The position numbers were made by a program, and so were the translations under genes. 64,000 bases of DNA from Marinimicrobium agarilyticum DSM 16975 (lineage in GTDB: Bacteria > Pseudomonadota > Gammaproteobacteria > Pseudomonadales > Cellvibrionaceae): positions 62,001 through 126,000 of the forward strand of contig NZ_AUHU01000007.1 of assembly GCF_000423345.1 (NCBI RefSeq), given 5' to 3'. Under the pieces are notes generated by a model that worked only from the letters and a program-made list of their open reading frames with translations, ran no database searches and had not been told where the DNA came from. Of this stretch, positions 17,216 to 24,694 are shown piece by piece. Each line of letters starts with the position of its first letter. Position 1 is the first letter of the stretch.

Positions 17216-19291
17216 ATGCGTAACACTCGAGACACCGGATCGATCCCCTCCCATCGCCTATGGCTTCCCGTTTTACTCGCTCTGACTCTGGGCGCCTGTG
17301 GCAGCGATGATGACGACAACCCGTCCTCCTCCAGCTCTTCCAGCTCCAGTTCGAGCTCAAGCTACAGTGGCGGCATCGAGAATGCGGGCAACACCGGCGG
17401 TATTTCCGACGCCAAGTGGCCGGAAATCAACCTTGAATCCACCGAGCCGAAGCAGCTGCACTTTTCCTGGACCCCTGTCGAGGGTGCCGAGTACTACCAA
17501 CTTTGGAAAAACCCCGACGGCAACAGCGGCTACGAGCTGGTTTCGGATAACCTGACGGCTCCGGAAGCGACTGACACCATTGCCGTCCATCAGCACGATT
17601 GGGACGACGCGCTTTATCAGGTCACCGCCTGTCTGGACGCGGAATGCACCGACTCGGAGAACTCCGACGAACTGGTGACCCTATCGGCCATGCTCGACAC
17701 CATGGGCTTTGTGAAAGCCTCCAACACCAACGAAGGCGACTGGTTCGGCTGGAGCCTCACCCTGTCAGACGATGGCAGGACGCTCGCGGTGGGCGCGAGC
17801 CGGGAAGCGAGCCAGGCTCGCGGCGTGAATGGCGATCAGTCCGACAACTCGGTTTTCGGCGCCGGCGCTGCCTACGTGTTCGCTCTGGTTGACGGCCTCT
17901 GGCAACAGGAGGCCTACCTCAAGGCCTCCAACACCGAGGCCCCCGCCACCAATGACGAGGGCGAGGACATCACCCGCACCAATGACCGCTTCGGCTATCG
18001 GATCGAGCTGTCCGGTAACGGAGACGTACTGGCGGTCAGCGCCGCTTTCGAAGACGGCAACGGCACCGGCATCAATCCCGAAGAAGACAACAACGCCGGC
18101 TTCCAGACCGGAGCGGTCTACCTGTTCAAGCGCGGCGAGTCCGGCTGGAGCCAGGACGCGCTGATCAAGGCGTCCAACGCCGACCCGGCCGAGGAGGACG
18201 ACGAAGAGTCCACCGAAGAAGAAGCGGCGGAAGAGGATGATGGCACCATCACCATTCCCAGCAACGCCGGCGACACCTTCGGCTATCGTCTGGCGTTGTC
18301 CGAAGACGGCACCACCCTCAGCGTGAGTGCAATCTATGAGAGTAGCAGCGACACCGGCATCAATGGTGACGAAAGCCTGAACGACGCTCCCAGCGCGGGC
18401 GCCGTCTACGTATTCAGCGATGGTAACGAAGGCTGGGCTCAGCAAGCGTACATCAAACCCTCCAATACCCGCGCGGGACAGCTGTTTGGCAGCGCCCTGG
18501 GCCTATCCGCCGATGGCAATACCCTGGCGGTTTCCGCTGAAGGGGAAGACAGCGCCGCTACCGGTATTGATGGCGACGATGAGAACGTCAACGCGAGCAA
18601 CACCGGTGCGGTGTATCTTTTCAGCCGTGAGGACGGCGAGTGGAGCCAGACGACCTACATCAAACCAAGCCACACCTACGAGCCCGGGTTGATTGCCGCT
18701 GGCGTTGTTCAACGTTTTGGTAGCAGTCTGGGCCTTTCCGCCGACGGCACGACTCTCGCCGTTTCCAGTTTGGGCGATGCCAGCGGCGGCGACGGCGTGG
18801 ACGCAAGTCCGGATGATTATGACCTTCAGGACGCCAGCACCATCGCTCCCTACAGCGGTGCGGTCTACCTGTTCGAGCAGGACGAGGACGGGTGGAGCCA
18901 GACGGCTTATCTGAAAGCCTCCAATAGCCGGCAGAACCTGCGCTTTGGCCAAACTCTCAGCCTTTCCGGCGACGGCAATCATTTGGCCGTGGGCAGCCTG
19001 CGCGAATCCAGCGCGGAAACCGGCATCAATGGGGACGCCACCGACACCTCCGTCACCCAGGCCGGTGCCGTCTACTACTTCGTCCGTGACGGTGAGGGCT
19101 GGCGCGAGCACGCGTACGTGAAATCACCCACCACGGAAGAATACGACAACTTCGGCCAGAGCCTGGACCTGTCCCTGGATGGCAGCACCCTCGCGGTCGG
19201 CAGCCATCGCGACGACAGCGAGGCCACCGGCATCAACAGCGGGCGCAACAACAACGATGCACGCGACTCCGGCGCCGTGTTTCTGTACTAA
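17216..19291 (+). CDS. Poly-serine-linked lipoprotein with seven FG-GAP repeats
   Basis: The 691-residue protein has a lipoprotein signal (LTLGAC lipobox, C28), an acidic stretch, a run of 13 serines and a fibronectin-like segment (about 60-155). Then come seven repeats each starting FG followed by S/L-rich strands: FGWSLTLS, FGYRIELS, FGYRLALS, FGSALGLS, FGSSLGLS, FGQTLSLS and FGQSLDLS. Seven FG-GAP repeats are the number needed for one closed integrin-alpha-type propeller. An acidic low-complexity loop (Glu/Asp-rich, about 325-345) interrupts one blade. Poly-serine linkers are typical of surface proteins of Cellvibrio and Saccharophagus. Likely an outer-membrane-anchored binding protein; ligand unknown. 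Confidence 0.88.
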   Translation: MRNTRDTGSIPSHRLWLPVLLALTLGACGSDDDDNPSSSSSSSSSSSSSYSGGIENAGNTGGISDAKWPEINLESTEPKQLHFSWTPVEGAEYYQLWKNPDGNSGYELVSDNLTAPEATDTIAVHQHDWDDALYQVTACLDAECTDSENSDELVTLSAMLDTMGFVKASNTNEGDWFGWSLTLSDDGRTLAVGASREASQARGVNGDQSDNSVFGAGAAYVFALVDGLWQQEAYLKASNTEAPATNDEGEDITRTNDRFGYRIELSGNGDVLAVSAAFEDGNGTGINPEEDNNAGFQTGAVYLFKRGESGWSQDALIKASNADPAEEDDEESTEEEAAEEDDGTITIPSNAGDTFGYRLALSEDGTTLSVSAIYESSSDTGINGDESLNDAPSAGAVYVFSDGNEGWAQQAYIKPSNTRAGQLFGSALGLSADGNTLAVSAEGEDSAATGIDGDDENVNASNTGAVYLFSREDGEWSQTTYIKPSHTYEPGLIAAGVVQRFGSSLGLSADGTTLAVSSLGDASGGDGVDASPDDYDLQDASTIAPYSGAVYLFEQDEDGWSQTAYLKASNSRQNLRFGQTLSLSGDGNHLAVGSLRESSAETGINGDATDTSVTQAGAVYYFVRDGEGWREHAYVKSPTTEEYDNFGQSLDLSLDGSTLAVGSHRDDSEATGINSGRNNNDARDSGAVFLY

Positions 19292-19319
19292 TTGGGTCCA
19301 ACCGTACCGATTGATCCCA

Positions 19320-19344
19320 GGGGGGCGGCCCGAGTCCGCCCCCC
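19320..19344. terminator. Stem-loop after the FG-GAP lipoprotein
   Basis: A 9-bp GC stem (GGGGGGCGG/CCGCCCCCC) with a 7-nt loop, 28 nt after the stop. No T-run follows, so it may be a terminator or an mRNA 3' stabiliser. Confidence 0.55.
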
Positions 19345-19406
19345 TGCACAGACCCCCTCCAACTGTTATCATAATCCCCAACGTTTTCAACTCAGGTCAA
19401 TACGCT

Positions 19407-20249
19407 ATGCTGCTTTTCGTCGACAATCTTGCCACCGTGGATTTCAGCTTTCTGGACCCCCGTCGGGGCCTGTTGGGAGAGACTTGGCTGGCCGATGTGA
19501 AACTGGCGGGGGACCTTGATGAGCAGGGTATGGTGTGCGACTTCAGCACCGTAAAAAAGGCTCTGAAAACCTGGCTGGACAAGGAAATTGACCACCGACT
19601 GCTGGTGCCGAGCCAATCCCCGCAACTGACGATGGAAGAAAAGGGGGACCAGATCACGCTGCACTGGCGTTTTGGGGACCGCGAGGAGTACGTCGATTTA
19701 ACCTGCCCGCGCCAAGCCATTGCACTGGTGGACACCGACGAGCTGACCCGAGAGAGTGTGGCCAAATGGTGCGTTTCCCAGCTCGAGAAAGAGTCGCTCT
19801 TCCCGGCCGGGACCAAGCTGGATCTGAGTTTTACCACGGAGTCCATTGAAGGGGTTTTCTACCATTACAGCCATGGTCTGAAGAAGCACGAAGGCAATTG
19901 CCAGCGCATCGCCCACGGCCACCGTTCGACAATTTCGATCTGGGCGGATGATATTCCCTCACCGGCGCTGGAAGGCGAGTGGGCCAGCCGCCTGCGGGAT
20001 ATTTACCTGGGCACCACGGAGGATTTGGTATCGGAAAAGGACGACTATTATCGCTTTGCGTATTCGGCGCCTCAGGGGGATTTCGATATCACCCTGCCCC
20101 AGCGCTGTTGTTATCTGATGGAGACGGACACGACGGTTGAGCTGATCGCGGATCATATCGCGAAGGTGACCAAGTCGGAGTACCCCACCAGCACCATTCG
20201 CGTCAAAGCATTCGAAGGCATGAACAAAGGGGCGATTGCTGAAGCTTGA
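19407..20249 (+). CDS. 6-carboxytetrahydropterin synthase-like protein with two half-sites
   Basis: The 280-residue protein belongs to the QueD/PTPS superfamily but is about twice the usual length. The first half carries the GMVCDF (41-46) and D62-H63 features normally found late in QueD. The second half carries the catalytic cysteine and zinc pair C165-x4-HGH (170-172) and a C-terminal glutamate segment (VKAFEGMNKG). The active site is therefore divided between two tandem domains. QueD makes a queuosine precursor from dihydroneopterin triphosphate; whether this long form does the same is not shown by sequence. ATG 19407 is chosen; longer in-frame starts overlap the lipoprotein gene. Confidence 0.8.
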   Translation: MLLFVDNLATVDFSFLDPRRGLLGETWLADVKLAGDLDEQGMVCDFSTVKKALKTWLDKEIDHRLLVPSQSPQLTMEEKGDQITLHWRFGDREEYVDLTCPRQAIALVDTDELTRESVAKWCVSQLEKESLFPAGTKLDLSFTTESIEGVFYHYSHGLKKHEGNCQRIAHGHRSTISIWADDIPSPALEGEWASRLRDIYLGTTEDLVSEKDDYYRFAYSAPQGDFDITLPQRCCYLMETDTTVELIADHIAKVTKSEYPTSTIRVKAFEGMNKGAIAEA

Positions 20250-20285
20250 TGTCAGACGGAGATGTTTTTCACTGCGTAGAGAGCC

Positions 20286-20396
20286 GGATCCGGCATCGGG
20301 TAGTCCCTTCTCAAAACGCGATGAATCCATCCCTGGAGCTCCCTCACTTCATCCCTGAAGTGAGGGTTTGAGATGGGACTACCCGACACCGTATCC
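20286..20396 (-). repeat. Conserved-core hairpin element, copy 3a (subtype III)
   Basis: Arms 20286-20315 and 20367-20396 are complementary at 26 of 30 positions and enclose a 51-nt core. In minus-strand orientation hairpin 1 is an 11-bp stem (CCCTCACTTCA/TGAAGTGAGGG) with a GGGA loop. Hairpin 2 is TCCA-GGGA-TGGA (plus positions 20326-20337), followed by TTCATCGCGT. The 5' flank TGGAACGGA matches the family flank. Confidence 0.85.
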
Positions 20397-20453
20397 TCCG
20401 TTCCAGTCTGAAAATTCGATCTACGTAGTAAAGTTCTATCCGTCCACCTCGGA

Positions 20454-20564
20454 GGGCCCGATGCCGGGTGAGCTGTTGTCAAACCCTCACTTCAGGGACG
20501 AAGTGAGGGAGCTATAGGGACATATTCATCGCGTTTTGACAACAGCTCACTCGGTAGCGGGCCC
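20454..20564 (+). repeat. Conserved-core hairpin element, copy 3b (subtype III)
   Basis: Arms 20454-20483 and 20535-20564 match at 27 of 30 positions; two of the three differences leave G:U pairs if the plus strand is transcribed. The core has hairpin 1 with the same stem as 3a and a GGGA loop, and hairpin 2 TATA-GGGA-CATA (20513-20524). The 3' flank reads GGACTCCACT. Orientation is opposite to 3a. Confidence 0.85.
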
Positions 20565-20596
20565 GGACTCCACTACGAAGCTACCACCAGAGAGAA

Positions 20597-21511
20597 TCAA
20601 GAATAAAGAGGAGGCTCGCCCTCGGGGCGGGAGCGGAAGCGCGGTTGGGCCCAGAAGTATTGCTCTGGATGCTCGCGGGCTGCCGACTCCATAAACTGGC
20701 TCACCCGCAAGGTATCCTCATACTCATCCCCCGTCGGGAAATTCTCCAACGGCGGCAGCAACGCCAACTCATAGCCACGGCCGTTCGGCAACCGATAATG
20801 GGTAAACGGAATCACCCGCGCATTCCCCATTTTCACCAACTTACCCGTCGCACTGACCGTCGCCGCCTGTACCCCGAAAAACGGCACGAACACACTGTTC
20901 TTCGCACCCAGGTCCCGATCCGGCGCATACCAAATGAAACGCCCCTTTCGCAGCCGCGACACCATGGTGCGAAGGCTATCCCTTGGAATCGTCAAGGTTC
21001 CCGGCGCGTAAGACTCACGACGATTTTTCTGCAAATAATCGTACACCGGGTTGCTGTGGGGCCGATACATCGCATCGAAGTCAGCGCGTTGCCCCAGGAG
21101 CGCCCCCCCAATTTCCAGGGTCGTCAGGTGCAGGCCCAGCAGCAAAGCCCCCTCGCCCGCCTCTTGAGCGGCCTCGGCGTGTTCGAGCCCGGTGACGTGA
21201 AAGAGTCGGCGCAACCGCCAGTTGGGCCAGAACCAGGCAATGCCGGTTTCAAACACCACCATCGCCGTGGAAACCAGGTTTTCGTTGAGCAGTTTTTGCC
21301 GCTCGGCTTCGCTCAGTTGCGGAAAGCAGAGCTCGATATTGCGTCGGGCGTAGCGATAGCGTTTCTTGTTGAGTTTCAGTAGCGGCGCCAGCGCGCGCGC
21401 CAGCCACCACTGAAGACGATAAGGCAACTGCGCCAGCACAAACCAGAACCCCGCACCGATCCAGGAGGGCCAATGCCGGGGGGCTAGCAGTTCGCGGGGA
21501 AAAGAAGACAT
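20597..21511 (-). CDS. lpxL: Lipid A acyltransferase, LpxL/HtrB family
   Basis: LpxL-type enzymes transfer a secondary acyl chain to Kdo2-lipid IVA at the inner membrane. The 304-residue product has an N-terminal membrane helix (about 18-45) and the catalytic motif H128-LTT-L-E133, the HxxxxE form typical of LpxL. It also has AMYRPHSNPVYDYLQ, IWYAPDRDLGAKNSVFVPFFG and a C-terminus YFWAQPRFRSRPEGEPPLY that matches the LpxL signature. Which secondary position it acylates cannot be read from sequence. It lies next to a second acyltransferase gene on the same strand. Confidence 0.92.
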   Translation of the reverse strand: MSSFPRELLAPRHWPSWIGAGFWFVLAQLPYRLQWWLARALAPLLKLNKKRYRYARRNIELCFPQLSEAERQKLLNENLVSTAMVVFETGIAWFWPNWRLRRLFHVTGLEHAEAAQEAGEGALLLGLHLTTLEIGGALLGQRADFDAMYRPHSNPVYDYLQKNRRESYAPGTLTIPRDSLRTMVSRLRKGRFIWYAPDRDLGAKNSVFVPFFGVQAATVSATGKLVKMGNARVIPFTHYRLPNGRGYELALLPPLENFPTGDEYEDTLRVSQFMESAAREHPEQYFWAQPRFRSRPEGEPPLYS

Positions 21512-21583
21512 AGATCAACCGTGCAGGGGAATCACTCATTCGTTACGCGCATTATAGGCGCTCTGCTGGGTAACTGCATCCGT

Positions 21584-22474
21584 TCACAACGAGCGATCAT
21601 GGATCAGACGCTCCAGACGCTGGTCTTTCTCACGCCACAGGTCGTTGACCCACGATTGGAAGCGCTCCCGAAACTCGGCATCGCCCGGGTAGTCACCAAT
21701 CAGATCGTCGGTAATGGGCATTGAGCGGATGTGCATATGGACGTTTCGCACCCGGCCGCAGGCGTAGTCCCAGAAGCTGGGGCGGCCTTCGGGATAGGCG
21801 ATGGTGACGTCCAGCAGCTGGCGAAGTTGGCCGTTCATGGCGGCGAGGGTGAAGGCCAGCCCTCCGGCTTTGGGTTGCAGCAGGTGGCGGTAGGTTTCAC
21901 CTTGTGCTCGATGTTTGGCGGGGGTGAACCGGGTACCCTCGAGGAAGTTGATGATGGTGACGGGGCTGTGCCGGTACATTTCGCAGGCGCGCTGGGTGCG
22001 TTCTAGGTCTTGGTTGGCGAGTGCGGGGTTGCGCCGGATTTGGGCTTTGCTGTGGCGGCGCATGACGGGGAAGTCGACGGCCCAGAGGGCTTGCCCCAGG
22101 AGGGGAACCCAGAGCAGTTCTTGTTTGAAGAAGAATTTGACGTAGGGGATGCGTCGGTTGAGTACGCGCACGAGGATCATGATGTCGACCCAGGACTGGT
22201 GGTTGGCGATGAGCATGTACCAGTCGTTTTTGTTGAGTGTGTCGAGTTCGCCGCTGGTGTGGATGTGGGTGCGGGTGAGGCGTTTTTGGTGGTAGCTGTT
22301 AGCTTCGATCCAGCCGCTGGCGATTTGGTCGAGGATTTGGTTGCAGGGGCGTCTGAGTCCGGGAATGAGGAGTTTGATCAGGGCGACCGGCATGATGAGC
22401 AGGAAGGCGATGATGATGGTGATCACGTAGAGGGACAGGCTTAAAATGCCAGTAAACGGCTGGAGTAGTCGCAT
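21584..22474 (-). CDS. PlsC-type acyltransferase, YihG family
   Basis: A 296-residue membrane-associated acyltransferase. The N-terminal helix (about 12-40) is followed by the catalytic NHQSWVD (HxxxxD), the substrate segment FLEGTRFTPAKH, and TIAYPEGRPSFWDY. This is the 1-acyl-glycerol-3-phosphate acyltransferase fold; similarity to E. coli YihG suggests a role in setting acyl composition rather than the essential PlsC step. It is on the same strand as lpxL, with about 70 nt between. Confidence 0.88.
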   Translation of the reverse strand: MRLLQPFTGILSLSLYVITIIIAFLLIMPVALIKLLIPGLRRPCNQILDQIASGWIEANSYHQKRLTRTHIHTSGELDTLNKNDWYMLIANHQSWVDIMILVRVLNRRIPYVKFFFKQELLWVPLLGQALWAVDFPVMRRHSKAQIRRNPALANQDLERTQRACEMYRHSPVTIINFLEGTRFTPAKHRAQGETYRHLLQPKAGGLAFTLAAMNGQLRQLLDVTIAYPEGRPSFWDYACGRVRNVHMHIRSMPITDDLIGDYPGDAEFRERFQSWVNDLWREKDQRLERLIHDRSL

Positions 22475-22532
22475 GCTAACTCATTATAAAAATTATCTAG
22501 ACGTGAACCTGAAGCGCCCTATATTAACGTCC

Positions 22533-22640
22533 GGTGAGAGCAGTAATACCCGTTGGAGACCCGCCGTAAACCCATCCCTGGGGGCTTCTCATCGGCATCC
22601 ATGCCTCAGAGAGTCTCCAACGGGTATTACTGCTCTCACC
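22533..22640 (-). repeat. Conserved-core hairpin element, copy 4 (subtype II)
   Basis: Two perfect 28-nt arms (22533-22560 and 22613-22640) enclose a 52-nt core on the minus strand. The core is almost identical to copy 2, with hairpin 1 GGCA-TGGA-TGCC and hairpin 2 CCCA-GGGA-TGGG (plus positions 22571-22582). Flanks are TGGCACGGA (5') and GGACGTTAA (3'). It lies just downstream of fabV, in the sense direction of fabV transcription. The arms are unrelated to those of copy 2. Confidence 0.9.
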
Positions 22641-22732
22641 TCCGTGCCAAAAACCAACCTGACTAGTACATCCAAGACTTTGCCAGGTCGATTTCAACTG
22701 AAACAACAAGGTATGTCCGAAAACATACTTAA

Positions 22733-23917
22733 TCAAAACGGCGCTTTGACGACCGGGTCGGTTTCGGCTTCGTAGTCCACGCCGTCGACGCCGAAGCCGA
22801 AGAGTTTGAGGAAGCCGTCGTTGTAGCCTTTGTAGTCGGTCAGTTCGAACAGGTTCTCTTCGGTGACCTGGGGCCAGATTTCCTCGACTTTGGTCTGGAC
22901 GGAGGGGTCCAGTTCCAGGTTGTCGACGCGGAAGCGGTCTTCGCTGTCCAGGCGTGGGTTGGCGCTGTAGAGGCATTCGACGAACAGGCGTTGCAGTTGT
23001 TCGATGCAGTCTTCGTGGGTGCCCTGCTCTTTCATGACTTTGAACAGGATGGACATGTACAGCGGCATAACCGGGATGGCGGAGCTGGCCTGGGTGACGA
23101 CGGCTTTGAGTACGGAGACGTGGGCGGTGCCGTTGATGTCGTCGAGCTTCTGGTCGATGGCGAGGGATGCACGGTCCAGGTCTTCTTTGGCTTTGCCGAT
23201 GGTGGCTTTGCCGTAGATGGGCCAAGTCAGCTTGTCACCGAGATACGTGTAGGCGGTGGTCTGGCAGTTTTTGGCCAGGACGTCGGCTTCTTTCAGGGCG
23301 TCGATCCACAGTTCCCAGTCTTCACCTCCCATGACTTTGACGGTGTTCTGGATTTCTTCGTCAGTCGCGGGTTCGATGGTGTTTTCGTTGATTTTCAGCG
23401 TGTCGGTGTTAAGGCCTTTGGAGGTGTAGGCCTGGCCGATGGGCTTGAGTACGGAGTTGTAGATGTCGCCGGTTTTGGGGTCGACGCGGCGCGGGGACGC
23501 CAAGCTGTAGACCACCAGGTCGATCTGGCCCAGGTCTTTTTTGATCTGCTCGATGGTCTGCGCTTTGATTTCGTCGGAGAAGGCGTCGCCGTTGATAGTG
23601 TGGGCGTAAAGACCGTCGGCTTCGGCGAATTCGTGAAAAGCGGCGGTGTTGTAGTAGCCGGCCGAGGCGGTGCGCTTCTCGGTGGGCGGCTTTTCGAAGC
23701 AGACCCCGATGGTTTTGGCGCCAGAACCGTAGGCAGCGGTAACGCGGGAGGACAGGCCATAACCGGTGGAACAGCCAATCACCAGCACGTTCTTCGGTCC
23801 GCCGTTAATCTTGCCTTGCTGCTTGGTGTATTCGATTTGCTCGCGCACATTGGCGGCACAGCCCTGCGGGTGGGCGTTGGTGCAGATAAAACCGCGTACT
23901 TTTGGCTTGATAATCAT
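22733..23917 (-). CDS. fabV: Trans-2-enoyl-ACP/CoA reductase FabV
   Basis: FabV is the NADH-dependent enoyl reductase that completes each fatty acid elongation cycle; it is typically insensitive to triclosan. The 394-residue protein has the N-terminal [19 protein letters not shown], the nucleotide-binding [20 protein letters not shown] and the catalytic Y-x8-K motif in [13 protein letters not shown]. Length is normal. No fabI is visible in the window, so FabV may be the main enoyl reductase. Confidence 0.97.
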   Translation of the reverse strand: MIIKPKVRGFICTNAHPQGCAANVREQIEYTKQQGKINGGPKNVLVIGCSTGYGLSSRVTAAYGSGAKTIGVCFEKPPTEKRTASAGYYNTAAFHEFAEADGLYAHTINGDAFSDEIKAQTIEQIKKDLGQIDLVVYSLASPRRVDPKTGDIYNSVLKPIGQAYTSKGLNTDTLKINENTIEPATDEEIQNTVKVMGGEDWELWIDALKEADVLAKNCQTTAYTYLGDKLTWPIYGKATIGKAKEDLDRASLAIDQKLDDINGTAHVSVLKAVVTQASSAIPVMPLYMSILFKVMKEQGTHEDCIEQLQRLFVECLYSANPRLDSEDRFRVDNLELDPSVQTKVEEIWPQVTEENLFELTDYKGYNDGFLKLFGFGVDGVDYEAETDPVVKAPF

Positions 23918-24054
23918 AAATGTCCTACTGTTTACTGGATCTCAATCTAGACTCTCAGAAGCCCCACCGCTCTTCACCGGGGCGAAAAGCCGGTATTGTA
24001 TCAGCAGATTGCTTGATTTACTTATTTGGCCAATCGACTCAGGTGTGGCACTGA

Positions 24055-24163
24055 GGTAGCGGCGGGGTGTAGCCTTCCAAGACCGTGGAGCGGGGGACCC
24101 GCGATTCGAGCCTACAGGGAAGTATTTACGGCGTGTCTTGGAAGGCTACACCCCGCCGCTACC
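24055..24163 (+). repeat. Conserved-core hairpin element, copy 5 (subtype I)
   Basis: Perfect 29-nt arms (24055-24083 and 24135-24163) around a 51-nt core. Hairpin 1 is GCGGG/CCCGC with a GGA loop; hairpin 2 is TAC-AGGGAA-GTA (24113-24124). Flanks are TGGCACTGA and GGACTCGATGACAAT. It sits in the fabV/MAPEG divergent spacer, in the sense direction of the MAPEG gene. Confidence 0.9.
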
Positions 24164-24192
24164 GGACTCGATGACAATCTCGACTAGGGAAA

Positions 24193-24609
24193 ATGACTAT
24201 GCTAAACCCCATGCTCGCCCTGATGTTCTGGACCCTCTGTGTCGCACTCTACCTGCTCACCCTTCGAATCCGGGCGGTTCGCCGGGGCGATGCCTCGCTG
24301 GGCTACTTTCGGCTCTATACCGACACCGACAAGGCGCCTCCCACTCGGGCGATCGCCGCCTCGCGCCACTACGACAACCTCTTCCAGGTGCCCGTCCTGT
24401 TCTACCTGGCCTGCGTTACCGCCCTCGCTCTGGGGCTGCCGGGGGCGCCGGTGCTGGCCTGGGCGTTTGTGGTGCTGCGGCTCATTCACGGATTCATCCA
24501 CATGGGCTACAACAACGTACGTCATAGACTCGTCGCCTTTTTGGCCGGTAACCTCGTTCTGTTGGGCATCTGGGTATTGATCGCCCTCCAGGTCAGCAGC
24601 CGAGGCTGA
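24193..24609 (+). CDS. MAPEG family membrane protein
   Basis: A 138-residue protein with four predicted membrane helices and the MAPEG pattern, including RHYDNLFQVPVLFYLACV and RLIHGFIHMGYNNVRHR. MAPEG proteins include glutathione-dependent transferases and peroxidases; bacterial members are mostly uncharacterised. The ATG at 24193 follows AGGGAA. Hairpin copy 5 lies 29 bp upstream and would be in its 5' untranslated region if the promoter is further upstream. Confidence 0.85.
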   Translation: MTMLNPMLALMFWTLCVALYLLTLRIRAVRRGDASLGYFRLYTDTDKAPPTRAIAASRHYDNLFQVPVLFYLACVTALALGLPGAPVLAWAFVVLRLIHGFIHMGYNNVRHRLVAFLAGNLVLLGIWVLIALQVSSRG

Positions 24610-24694
24610 AAGCCGGGCGGGTTTTGGCATTGGAGAAACCGCTGCCAAACCCGTAAAATGGCGCCCCCAACTTGTCCAGAGCACTACGTCCTAG

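Larger units (their letters stand above)
20250..20596. other. Gene-free spacer occupied by two hairpin elements
   Basis: A 347-bp gap between convergent genes. It is filled by hairpin copies 3a (20286-20396) and 3b (20454-20564), separated by 57 bp of AT-richer DNA. The 11-nt sequence CCGGCATCGGG in the left arm of 3a is the reverse complement of CCCGATGCCGG in the left arm of 3b, so the two could also pair with each other. Confidence 0.7.

Noticed and set aside
19179-19407. Upstream extension of the QueD-like gene into the lipoprotein gene
   Set aside because: It would overlap the lipoprotein coding region and a terminator-like hairpin; the family N-terminus starts at the ATG at 19407.
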